DNA of 64,000 nucleotides, from assembly GCA_040510195.1 (NCBI GenBank), contig JBEVJK010000079.1, forward strand, positions 1 through 64,000. Direction: 5' to 3'. Numbering within the stretch: position 1 is the first letter of the stretch; each line of letters begins with the position of its first letter. Of the stretch, positions 51,264 through 59,079 are shown piece by piece. The notes below the pieces were generated by a model. The model was given only the letters and a program-made list of their open reading frames with translations. It was not told the DNA's origin and searched no databases. Source of the stretch: JBEVJK01 sp040510195. Lineage in GTDB: Bacteria; Pseudomonadota; Alphaproteobacteria; Rhizobiales; Rhizobiaceae. The position numbers and the translations under genes were made by a program.

Positions 51264-52580
51264 CTAATCCCCCATCAGGTCGTCGAGCTCGGCGTAGTCT
51301 GGCAGCATGCTGTCGATCGGACGCCCGCCCCGAAGCACGACCCGGTCGGATTCCGGGCGCGACAGGAGCTCGGTCAGGCTGCGGCCCCGGAAAAGCACGA
51401 GGTCGGCGGTGCGGCCGGCCGCCACGAGCCCCGCGTCGTCGAGCCGCATGATCTCCGCCGGCGTCACCGTCACCGCGCGCGGCCAGTCGTCGACGGGATG
51501 GTCGAGATGCTCGATGCGGGTCCCCATCCGATAGACCTCCAGCATGTCGAGGTCGCCATAGGCGTGGAACGGGTCACGGGTGTTGTCGGAAGCGAGGGCC
51601 ACCGGAATGCCCCGCGCCTTCATCTCGTGCACCAGCGTGACGCCGCGCCAGCGCGGCGTCGTCCCGTCCGACCGTCGGTCCTGGAGGTAGAGGTTGCACA
51701 TGGGCAGCGACACCACGGCAAGCCCCGCGCGCGCCACCTTGTCGAGCGTGGTCAGCGCCTCCAGCTCCGGCTGGCGGGACAGCGAGCAGCAATGGCCGAC
51801 CAGCACCTTGCCCTGGAAGCCGTTCCAAACAGAGGCCTCGGCGATTTTTCTCAACGAGTTCGCCTCGGGCTGAAGCGTCTCGTCGGTGTGGAAATCGAGG
51901 TCGAGCCCGTGCTCGATCGCCGCCTGAAAGATTCGGTCGAGCAGCTCTTCGAGATCGGGCACCATCGTGGTCGCCGCGCCGAGCAGGCCGCCAGCGGCCG
52001 CGACCAGCCTGGCAAGACTGGCGAACCAGGCGCCATCGCGCACCATCTCGATGCCAATCAGGGCCGTCGCCTGAAGCGCGATCCGACCTTTCCATCGCTG
52101 TCGCATCTCTTCGAAGACCGGCCAGGAAACGATCTCCTGCGGCGGCTCGCAGTTCAGATGCGTCCTGAGTGCCTTGGTGCCGTGGGCGTAGGCGGTGCGC
52201 AACGAGAAATCCATCCGCCGCGCCACATCCTCGGCCGTCCAGCGCGTGCTGGAATCCTCGGCACTTGCTTGAAGCGCCGCGGCGAAGCTGCCGTCCGGAT
52301 TGGGCTTGCGCGGCCAGATGTGACCCTTGTCGATATGCGTATGGCAGTCGACGAAGGCCGGCATCACGATGCGGCCGCCAAGCTCCACCCGTGGTCCCGC
52401 CGCCACGATGGACCCGGGCGGCCCAAGCGCTGCGATCTTCCCCTCTTCGACGACGATGTCGGCGAGCGCGAAGCCGTCGACGTCTTCCGCGCCGAGTGCG
52501 CCGACCGCCAGCGAGCGATGCAGGCGCCCCCCGGCGAGCATGTAGCGCCCATCGGCGGGAAACGAGAGGGCGCTGTTCAC
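51264..52580 (-). CDS. CodA-type metal-dependent amidohydrolase
   Basis: A 438-residue amidohydrolase closest in pattern to cytosine deaminase (CodA) and the N-isopropylammelide isopropylaminohydrolase branch. The metal and catalytic residues can all be placed: H80-T-H82, H231, E234 in H-T-D-E, H263 in G-H-C-C-S-L, and D332 in A-S-D-N. It should hydrolyse an amidine or lactam on a small ring. The GTG start overlaps the permease stop as GTGA. Its specific substrate is open; D-N rather than D-D after the metal Asp differs from typical CodA. Confidence 0.85.
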   Translation of the reverse strand: MNSALSFPADGRYMLAGGRLHRSLAVGALGAEDVDGFALADIVVEEGKIAALGPPGSIVAAGPRVELGGRIVMPAFVDCHTHIDKGHIWPRKPNPDGSFAAALQASAEDSSTRWTAEDVARRMDFSLRTAYAHGTKALRTHLNCEPPQEIVSWPVFEEMRQRWKGRIALQATALIGIEMVRDGAWFASLARLVAAAGGLLGAATTMVPDLEELLDRIFQAAIEHGLDLDFHTDETLQPEANSLRKIAEASVWNGFQGKVLVGHCCSLSRQPELEALTTLDKVARAGLAVVSLPMCNLYLQDRRSDGTTPRWRGVTLVHEMKARGIPVALASDNTRDPFHAYGDLDMLEVYRMGTRIEHLDHPVDDWPRAVTVTPAEIMRLDDAGLVAAGRTADLVLFRGRSLTELLSRPESDRVVLRGGRPIDSMLPDYAELDDLMGD

Positions 52581-53431
52581 CGGTCGGCCTTGAGCGCGCT
52601 TTCGTGCCAGCCGCGCAGGACGAGGTGCGAGACCAGCGAAAGCGTCATGAAGATGACGATGCCGGCGATGGAGATCAGCAGCAGCGCGGCGAACAGCCGC
52701 GGCGCGTTCAATCGATAGCCGGCCTCGATGATGCGCGACGCCAGCCCGGACGACTGCCCCGAGGCCCCGGCGACGAACTCGGCAACCACGGCGCCGATCA
52801 GCGACAGGCCCCCCGCTATCCTCAGGCCGCCGAGGAAGTATGGCATCGCCGAAGGCAGCCTCAGCAGCCGCAGCTCCTGCAGGCGCGTCGCCCGGTTCAT
52901 GGTGAAGAGGTCGAGCAGGTTGCGGTCTACGGAGTTCAGCCCCAGCGTCGTGTTGGACAGGATGGGGAAGAACGCCACGATCCAGGCGCAGAGCAGGAGC
53001 TTGGCCGTCTGGTTGTCCACGTAGATGTTGATCAGCGGGAAGATGGCGACGATCGGCGTCACCTGCAGGATCACCGCGAACGGGAAGAACGACATCTCGA
53101 CCCATCTCGACTGGGTGAACAGCACCGCCAGGCCGACGCCGCCCGCCACTGCCAGCGCCAGGCTGAAAAAGGTGATCTTGAGCGTCACCCATAGCGAGGA
53201 GAAAAGCAGCGCCCGGTCGTTCCACAGCGTCGCCATCACCACCTTGGGTCGCGGCAGGATGTATTGCGGGATCTCGTACCAAACGCAGAGCCGGTCCCAC
53301 AGCCAGACAGCCAGCACCATGATGAACACCGGCAAAAGGATGCGCCCGAGCCGTTCCAGCCGGGCCGTCCTGACCCGCCGGCTCTCCTCAGCGTCGAGCG
53401 CCGGCCGCCCGCCGTGGGCAAGCTCGGTCAC
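52577..53431 (-). CDS. ABC transporter permease, SsuC/THI5-linked type
   Basis: A 284-residue inner-membrane permease with six hydrophobic helices. The EAA loop is visible as R-L-P-S-A-M-P-Y-F-L-G-G-L-R-I-A. It is the class that works with NMT1/THI5-like binding proteins (taurine, sulfonate, pyrimidine precursors). GTG start overlapping the ATPase stop as GTGA supports translational coupling. Confidence 0.88.
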   Translation of the reverse strand: MTELAHGGRPALDAEESRRVRTARLERLGRILLPVFIMVLAVWLWDRLCVWYEIPQYILPRPKVVMATLWNDRALLFSSLWVTLKITFFSLALAVAGGVGLAVLFTQSRWVEMSFFPFAVILQVTPIVAIFPLINIYVDNQTAKLLLCAWIVAFFPILSNTTLGLNSVDRNLLDLFTMNRATRLQELRLLRLPSAMPYFLGGLRIAGGLSLIGAVVAEFVAGASGQSSGLASRIIEAGYRLNAPRLFAALLLISIAGIVIFMTLSLVSHLVLRGWHESALKADR

Positions 53432-54240
53432 GGCGCCGCCTCCCGGCTGGCGTCCATCGCCTCGGCGAGCGCGCCCGATACGTGTCGGCACAGCGCCGCA
53501 TATTCGGGAGAGGTGCGGAATGCGTCGCCGCGCGGATATCGCGCGCCGATGGCGATTTCCGAATGCACCCGCCCCGGCCGGGCGGCCATGACGACGATGC
53601 GGCTGGACAGGAAGACGCTCTCGAAGACGCTGTGGGTCACGAAGGCCACGGTGAAACGCTGGTCCTGCCAAAGCTTCAGCAGATCTTCGTTGAGCTTGAA
53701 CCGGGTGATCTCGTCGAGCGCGGCAAACGGCTCGTCCATGAGCAGGATGCGCGGCTGCGTCACCAGCGCCCGGGCGATCGACACCCGCATCTTCATGCCC
53801 CCGGAGAGCTCGCGCGGCATGGATGCGGCGAAGCCGGAAAGGTGCACGCGCTCCAGCATCGCCTCCACCGCCGGCCCCGCCTCCTGCCGCGACCGGCCGC
53901 GCAACCTGAGCGGCAGCCACACATTGTCGAACACGCTGGCCCACGGCATCAGGGTCGGCTCCTGGAAGACGAACCCGACCTCCAGCACGCCACGCGCCGC
54001 CGCGCCGGCCCATTCGAGACGACCGGTGGTCGGCGTCGACAGGCCGGCGATAAGTCTGAGCGCCGTCGACTTGCCGCAGCCCGAGGGGCCGAGCAAGGAC
54101 AGGAACTCGCCTTCCGACAAAGCGAGGTCGACGCCGGCTAGTGCGGTGACCCCGTTGGAAAAGGTCTTGCCGACATTGGCGAGGTCCAGAAGGCGCTGCC
54201 CGGCCGATCCTTCGGTCCGTCTATCCAATGTCAGATGCAT
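53428..54240 (-). CDS. ABC transporter ATP-binding protein, SsuB/TauB type
   Basis: A 270-residue ATPase. Walker A G-P-S-G-C-G-K-S-T (51-59), Q93 in the Q loop, signature L-S-G-G-M (145-149), Walker B L-L-M-D-E (166-170) and H203 are all present. It is the nitrate/sulfonate/taurine-type ATPase. It starts 18 bp after the binding-protein gene and overlaps the permease gene. Confidence 0.93.
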   Translation of the reverse strand: MHLTLDRRTEGSAGQRLLDLANVGKTFSNGVTALAGVDLALSEGEFLSLLGPSGCGKSTALRLIAGLSTPTTGRLEWAGAAARGVLEVGFVFQEPTLMPWASVFDNVWLPLRLRGRSRQEAGPAVEAMLERVHLSGFAASMPRELSGGMKMRVSIARALVTQPRILLMDEPFAALDEITRFKLNEDLLKLWQDQRFTVAFVTHSVFESVFLSSRIVVMAARPGRVHSEIAIGARYPRGDAFRTSPEYAALCRHVSGALAEAMDASREAAP

Positions 54241-54258
54241 ATGCCTGGCGCGCCGGTT

Positions 54259-55263
54259 TCACTTCTTGAGGTCGAGCCCGACGCCCTTGTTCACGAAGTC
54301 GAGTGTGTAGGCCTTCTTGATGTCCAGGCCTTCCGGGAAAACCTTGGCCTTCACCATCGTCTCGTAGAACTTGGCGATGTGTTCGTCCGTCATGGCACCG
54401 ATGCCGAGCTTCTCGGCATCGCCGGAATCGACAATGCCAAAATCTTTCATCTGCTTGATCGAGAACGCGATCTGCTCATCGGTAATGTCCGGATTGTCCT
54501 TCTTGATCAAGTCGTTGGCAGCTGCATTGTCGCCATAGAGATAGTTGTACCAGCCTTTGGCAGAACCGTCGACGAAGCACTTCACCACCTCCGGGCGTTC
54601 GTCGATCGTCTTCTGCATGGTCTCGATTGTGGTGGCGTATGTGCCGAACCCGTTGTCGGCGAGCAGGAAGGTGTTGGGCTTGAAGCCGCCCTCCTTCTCG
54701 ACGGCGAAGGGCTCCGAGGTGGCATAGCCCTGCTGGATCGACTTTGGATTGGCAATGAACGGTGCCGGATTGAAGGTGTAGGGGACGCGTTTGGCCGGAT
54801 CGAAGCCGAGATCGGTGACCATCCACTGGAAGAAGCTCTGCAGTCCCTCGTCGCCGATGATGTATTGCTCGGCACTCTTGAGGTCCTCAAATTTATCGAG
54901 ACCTTGTCCAGGGTGCGACATCACGACCTGCGGATCCTTCTGGAAGGTGGCAGCGACGATCTTCAACGGGATGCCCTGCTGGACGGAGTCGAAGGCCGGC
55001 AGGAGATTGCCGCCCATGTAGAAATCGATCTTGCCCGCAAGCAGGAGCGGCCGACCGCTGACCTGCGGCCCACCCTGCATGATGGAGACGTCGAGCCCGC
55101 AGGCGGCATAGGTGCCATCGGCCACCGCCTGATAGTAGCCGCCATGCTCGGCCTGGGCGAGCCAGTTGGTTCCGAAAGTGACTTTCTCGGCGGCTGAGAC
55201 CACCGTGGCGGCCACCGAGAGCACCGCGGCCAGCGCCAGCGGCGGGATGATGCCCTTCGGCAT
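54259..55263 (-). CDS. ABC transporter substrate-binding protein, NMT1/THI5-like
   Basis: A 334-residue periplasmic protein with a signal peptide (about residues 1-24, ending V-V-S-A-A). The mature start G-T-N-W-L-A-Q-A-E-H-G-G-Y-Y-Q-A matches the NMT1/THI5 family, which includes binding proteins for hydroxymethylpyrimidine, riboflavin precursors and similar N-heterocycles. ATG 55263 has GGAAGG upstream. First gene of the minus-strand operon; 145 bp of shared upstream space separate it from ridA. Confidence 0.9.
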   Translation of the reverse strand: MPKGIIPPLALAAVLSVAATVVSAAEKVTFGTNWLAQAEHGGYYQAVADGTYAACGLDVSIMQGGPQVSGRPLLLAGKIDFYMGGNLLPAFDSVQQGIPLKIVAATFQKDPQVVMSHPGQGLDKFEDLKSAEQYIIGDEGLQSFFQWMVTDLGFDPAKRVPYTFNPAPFIANPKSIQQGYATSEPFAVEKEGGFKPNTFLLADNGFGTYATTIETMQKTIDERPEVVKCFVDGSAKGWYNYLYGDNAAANDLIKKDNPDITDEQIAFSIKQMKDFGIVDSGDAEKLGIGAMTDEHIAKFYETMVKAKVFPEGLDIKKAYTLDFVNKGVGLDLKK

Positions 55264-55408
55264 GACGATACCCCTTCCTTGCCCGCGCGACAGGCACGTT
55301 CCCCTGCCGCCTTTCACCGGCCATCGTGCCCATTTTCGCAGCCGATGTCCATGATCGCAGCGACGCCGCGACTTGTAAGCGGCGGCGGCTTCGATCTAAC
55401 CTTCGAGC

Positions 55409-55807
55409 ATGACGAAAGCCGCCACCAAGCGCGCGCTGGCGCCCGCCGCGATCCGCAAGCCGTTCGCCCGCTACAGCCACGGCATCGAGGTGCCGCCGGG
55501 CATGCGGCTGGTCCTCTGCTCCGGTCAGCTCGGCATCGCGGCGAACGACCGCGTGCCGCCCGATGCCGCGGCTCAGGCAGAGCTCTGCTTCGAGAACGTC
55601 GCGGCGATCCTGGCCGAAGCCGGAATGTCGCTCGACAACGTGGTGCGCATCAACGCCTATTTGACCGACCGGTCGGACCTGGCGGCCTACATGGCCGTGC
55701 GCGACCGCCTGTTTGCCGATCCGGCGCCGGCCTCGACGCTGATGATCGTTTCGGGCTTCGCGCGGCCGGAGTTCAAGGTCGAGGTGGAAGTCATCGCGGC
55801 CGGCTGA
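55409..55807 (+). CDS. RidA/YjgF family protein lacking the catalytic Arg
   Basis: A 132-residue trimeric-fold protein. The G-Q-L-G region and the N-A-Y-L-T-D strand are conserved. At the position of the Arg needed for imine deamination (P-A-R-x-T in RidA) this protein has Ser109 (P-A-S-T). It therefore belongs to a Rid subfamily that is not a deaminase in the RidA sense; such members are often found next to catabolic enzymes. Together with the creatininase gene 22 bp downstream it forms a plus-strand pair facing the ABC operon. Confidence 0.85.
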   Translation: MTKAATKRALAPAAIRKPFARYSHGIEVPPGMRLVLCSGQLGIAANDRVPPDAAAQAELCFENVAAILAEAGMSLDNVVRINAYLTDRSDLAAYMAVRDRLFADPAPASTLMIVSGFARPEFKVEVEVIAAG

Positions 55808-55829
55808 GCCGACCGCCGAGGAGGAGCCA

Positions 55830-56636
55830 GTGGCAGCGCCAAGACGGGTCTGGTGGGGAGACTACAGGACGACCGAGTACGCCTCGGTCGATCCAGACGC
55901 GACGATCGCCGTGATCCCCCTCGCCGCCATCGAGCAGCACGGGCCGCATCTGCCGCTGTCGACCGACGCGACCATCATGGAAGGCATGCTGGCGACGGTG
56001 ATCGTCCGCCTGCCCGACGATCTCGACATCCGCATCCTGCCGATCCAGGCGGTCGGCAAGTCGAACGAGCACCTCTATGCGCCCGGCACGCTGACGCTCC
56101 CGGCTACGACGCTGATCGCGGCCTGGACCGAGCTCGGCGCCTCGGTGGCCCGCGTCGGCGTGCGCAAGATCGTGTTCGTCAATTCACATGGCGGCAACGA
56201 GGAGATCATGGGCATCGTCTCGCGCGAGCTGCGGGTCGCCCATGCGGTCATGGCCGTCAAGACCAGCTGGCAGCGATTCGGCCGCCCAGCCGGGCTGTTC
56301 TCGGAGTCGGAGGAGCGCTACGGCATCCATGGCGGCGACATCGAGACGTCGCTGATGCTCGCATTCCGCCCCGACCTGGTCGATATGGACGCTGCGCTGA
56401 ACTTCGCGTCCAGCGTCGAGCGCGCCGAAGCGGAGTTCGAGCTGCTGCGCCCCACCGGCACACATGCCTTCGCCTGGATCGCCACCGACCTCAACCCTGC
56501 CGGTGTGGTGGGCGAGGCTGCGCTTGCGACGGCCGAGAAAGGCCGCGCCACCGCCGAGTTTCAGGCCGACGGTTTCATCCGCCTGCTCCGCGACGTCCGC
56601 AAGGCACGACTGGCCGACTGGCTGTCGGAGATGTAG
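55830..56636 (+). CDS. creatininase-family amidohydrolase
   Basis: A 268-residue metal-dependent ring-opening amidase. Likely metal ligands E35, H37, D46 (E-Q-H-G-P-H-L-P-L-S-T-D), H120 (N-S-H-G-G-N) and E172 (G-D-I-E-T-S) are all present, so it should be active. Family members hydrolyse creatinine, mycofactocin precursors or ring amides such as FAPy. The GTG start has GAGGAG upstream (near 55820). Confidence 0.9.
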   Translation: MAAPRRVWWGDYRTTEYASVDPDATIAVIPLAAIEQHGPHLPLSTDATIMEGMLATVIVRLPDDLDIRILPIQAVGKSNEHLYAPGTLTLPATTLIAAWTELGASVARVGVRKIVFVNSHGGNEEIMGIVSRELRVAHAVMAVKTSWQRFGRPAGLFSESEERYGIHGGDIETSLMLAFRPDLVDMDAALNFASSVERAEAEFELLRPTGTHAFAWIATDLNPAGVVGEAALATAEKGRATAEFQADGFIRLLRDVRKARLADWLSEM

Positions 56637-56646
56637 CGCGCGGGCC

Positions 56647-57864
56647 TCAGGCCGCGACGCGCCGCCGCCCGCCGACGGCGCGCAGCATCGGCGCCAGGTC
56701 GCCGCTATCGGCGATCTCGACGCCTTCGAGCTCGAGCCACGCCGCCATCGCCGTCAGCTCGCCGAGCAGCGCCTCCGCCGTGTCGTCGGGAGCCCCGGCT
56801 TCGGCATAGGCGGCATTGACCCTCAAAAGACCCGCCTGCCGGTCGGCCTTCAGGCATACCCGCGCCACCAGCCGTTCGCCAAGGAGGAAAGGCAGCACGT
56901 AGTAGCCGTAGACCCGCTTTTCGGCCGGAGTGTAGATCTCGATCCGATAGCGGAAGTCGAACAGCCGCTCGGTGCGCGTGCGCTCCCAGATCAGCGGGTC
57001 GAATGGCGCCAGCAGCGCCCGCGCCGACACGCGCCTCGGCCGGCGGCAGCCAGCGTGCAGGAAGGCCTTGCCGGGCCACCCCTCGACCTTCACGGGCAGC
57101 AGCGTGCCGGCCTCGACGAGCTCGCCGATCTGCGGGTCGGCATCGGAGGGCGACATGCGGAAATAGTCCCTGAGATCCGCCGCGGTGGCGACGCCGAGCG
57201 CCCGCGCCGCGATCTCGAGCAAGGCACGCCGCGCCTCCTCCGGTCGGGGAGGCGTCGCCGCCACCAGCGCCGCCGGCAGCACGCGTTCCGGCAGGTCGTA
57301 GAGGCGTTCGAAGCTCGGCCGGCGCGACGCCGTCGTGATGCGTCCCGCCCAGAACAGGAACTCGAGCGCCCGCTTGGTGTCGCTCCACCCCCACCAGCCG
57401 CCCGACCCGCGCTCGCCGTCGAAGTCCGAGGCGGCGACCGGTCCGTTACGGACCACCTCCTGGTAAACCTGCTCGATGTCGTGGGCGCGCTCGCGATAGA
57501 AGCTCGCCAGCCCGCCATAGATGCCTTCGCCGCGCGCTGCCCGCTCCATGCGCCAACGCATCAAGGGATAGGTCTCGACGGGCAGCAGCGAGGCCTCGTG
57601 GGCCCAATATTCGAAGAGCAGCCGCCGTCGGCCGAGCGCCGCCTCGTCGACCAGTGCCCGCGGATAGGCGCCGAGCCGCGAGAAGAGCGGCATGTAATGG
57701 GCGCGCACCACCACGCTCACCGAATCGATCTGGAACAGCCCGAGGCGCGCCAGCACCCGCTTGAGGTGCCGGCGGTCGATTGCCGCGCCGGGCTTGGGGT
57801 CGGCGAAGCCTTGTGCGGCGAGCACGATGCGACGCGCGGCGGCCTGCGAGAGCGTCTCGGTCAT
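56647..57864 (-). CDS. YcaQ-family crosslink-repair DNA glycosylase
   Basis: A 405-residue winged-helix HTH_42 protein. The diagnostic Q-x-D motif appears as L-G-L-F-Q-I-D-S-V-S near residue 47. In Escherichia coli YcaQ and Streptomyces AlkZ this motif unhooks interstrand DNA crosslinks. It converges with the creatininase gene. No partner genes are visible, so the role here is housekeeping DNA repair by inference. Confidence 0.87.
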   Translation of the reverse strand: MTETLSQAAARRIVLAAQGFADPKPGAAIDRRHLKRVLARLGLFQIDSVSVVVRAHYMPLFSRLGAYPRALVDEAALGRRRLLFEYWAHEASLLPVETYPLMRWRMERAARGEGIYGGLASFYRERAHDIEQVYQEVVRNGPVAASDFDGERGSGGWWGWSDTKRALEFLFWAGRITTASRRPSFERLYDLPERVLPAALVAATPPRPEEARRALLEIAARALGVATAADLRDYFRMSPSDADPQIGELVEAGTLLPVKVEGWPGKAFLHAGCRRPRRVSARALLAPFDPLIWERTRTERLFDFRYRIEIYTPAEKRVYGYYVLPFLLGERLVARVCLKADRQAGLLRVNAAYAEAGAPDDTAEALLGELTAMAAWLELEGVEIADSGDLAPMLRAVGGRRRVAA

Positions 57865-57943
57865 TTCCTAGAGGAAGCCGATCCGGTGCCGCGGCGCAAC
57901 CCGGAAACGCACCGCGGCTCGAGCCTCCTGACAGCCCTTGGCG

Positions 57944-58846
57944 TCAGGCGGCCCGCGAGCCAGCGCCGGGCCGCGCCGGCATGGCGTAGCGGTCGAGCTC
58001 CGGGGCGAGCGCCTCGGCGAGCTCCGGCCGCGCCATGGCGAGCGCCAGATTGGCGGCCACGAAGCCGGCCGGCGAACCGCAGTCGAAAGTTTGCCCGCGG
58101 AACTCGTACGGCCTGATCTCCTGCGTCTCCATCAGCCCGATCAGCGCGTCTGTCAGCTGAATTTCGCCACCGGCGCCCGGCGCCTGGCCATCCAGCAGGG
58201 CAAACACTTCGGGCTGCAGGATATAGCGCCCGGAAATGTAGAAATTGGACGGCGCGGTTCCCGGTGCCGGCTTCTCCACCAGCCCGTTGACGAGCGGCCC
58301 GGAGGCGGTCGGCTTCAGCGAGACGATGCCGAATTTGTGGGCCTCCTCGGGCCGACACTTTTCCACCGCCAGCACGTTGCCGCCGTCGCGCTCGTGAGTG
58401 GCCATCATCGACTTCAGGCACGGCTCCTCCGCCACCATCAGCATGTCGGGCAACAGCACGGCGAACGGCTCGTCGCCGATCACATGGCGAGCCGTCCAAA
58501 TGGCGTGGCCGAGCCCCTTCGCCTGTTGCTGGCGCACGAACGACATGGCGCCGACGCCCGGGGTCGTGCCGGCAAGTCCGTCGGCGACGCTATCCTTGCC
58601 TTTGGCCCGCAGCGACGCGTCGAGCTCGAAGGCGAGGTCGAAATGGTCCTCGATCGCGCCCTTCATGCGGCCGGTCACCACGACGATATGCTCGATCCCT
58701 GATGCAAAAGCCTCGGCGACGATATAATCCAGAATCGGGCGATCGACGACGGTTAGGAGTTCCTTGGGAATGCTCTTGGTTGCGGGCAGCATGCGAGTCC
58801 CGAACCCGGCTGCGGGGATGACGGCTTTGCGTATCTTCCGGCTCAT
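57944..58846 (-). CDS. galU: UTP-glucose-1-phosphate uridylyltransferase
   Basis: A 300-residue nucleotidyltransferase that makes UDP-glucose. The N-terminal G-F-G-T-R-M-L-P-A-T-K-S-I-P-K-E and the later V-E-K-P-A-P are diagnostic. The ATG at 58846 gives the usual length. It is divergent from the cyclic glucan synthase, which consumes UDP-glucose, so the pair may share a regulatory region of 233 bp. Confidence 0.95.
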   Translation of the reverse strand: MSRKIRKAVIPAAGFGTRMLPATKSIPKELLTVVDRPILDYIVAEAFASGIEHIVVVTGRMKGAIEDHFDLAFELDASLRAKGKDSVADGLAGTTPGVGAMSFVRQQQAKGLGHAIWTARHVIGDEPFAVLLPDMLMVAEEPCLKSMMATHERDGGNVLAVEKCRPEEAHKFGIVSLKPTASGPLVNGLVEKPAPGTAPSNFYISGRYILQPEVFALLDGQAPGAGGEIQLTDALIGLMETQEIRPYEFRGQTFDCGSPAGFVAANLALAMARPELAEALAPELDRYAMPARPGAGSRAA

Positions 58847-59079
58847 CGTGCTTTCCTGAAACATTAAGTGAGGCGTGGAGAGGGCGGCTTTGCCGCAGAA
58901 TGGTCCAATAACTCGCTCCCATTGCGAAGGTTCCCTGCATTGCAACAAATTGATTGTGCATTGCAAAATGAAATTTGCCGCGGAGACGGGATACAATGCG
59001 GCAAAGGTGGACTAAACCGTCCGGACGTCGCCCGGCCGGCAATGGCTTGGTTTTTCTTGCATCCATGGAATAGATCGAC

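Noticed and set aside
49929..52718. A 929-codon plus-strand frame across the FAD oxidase and amidohydrolase genes
   Set aside because: Same type of GC-driven shadow; His/Val/Gly-rich with no conserved domain.
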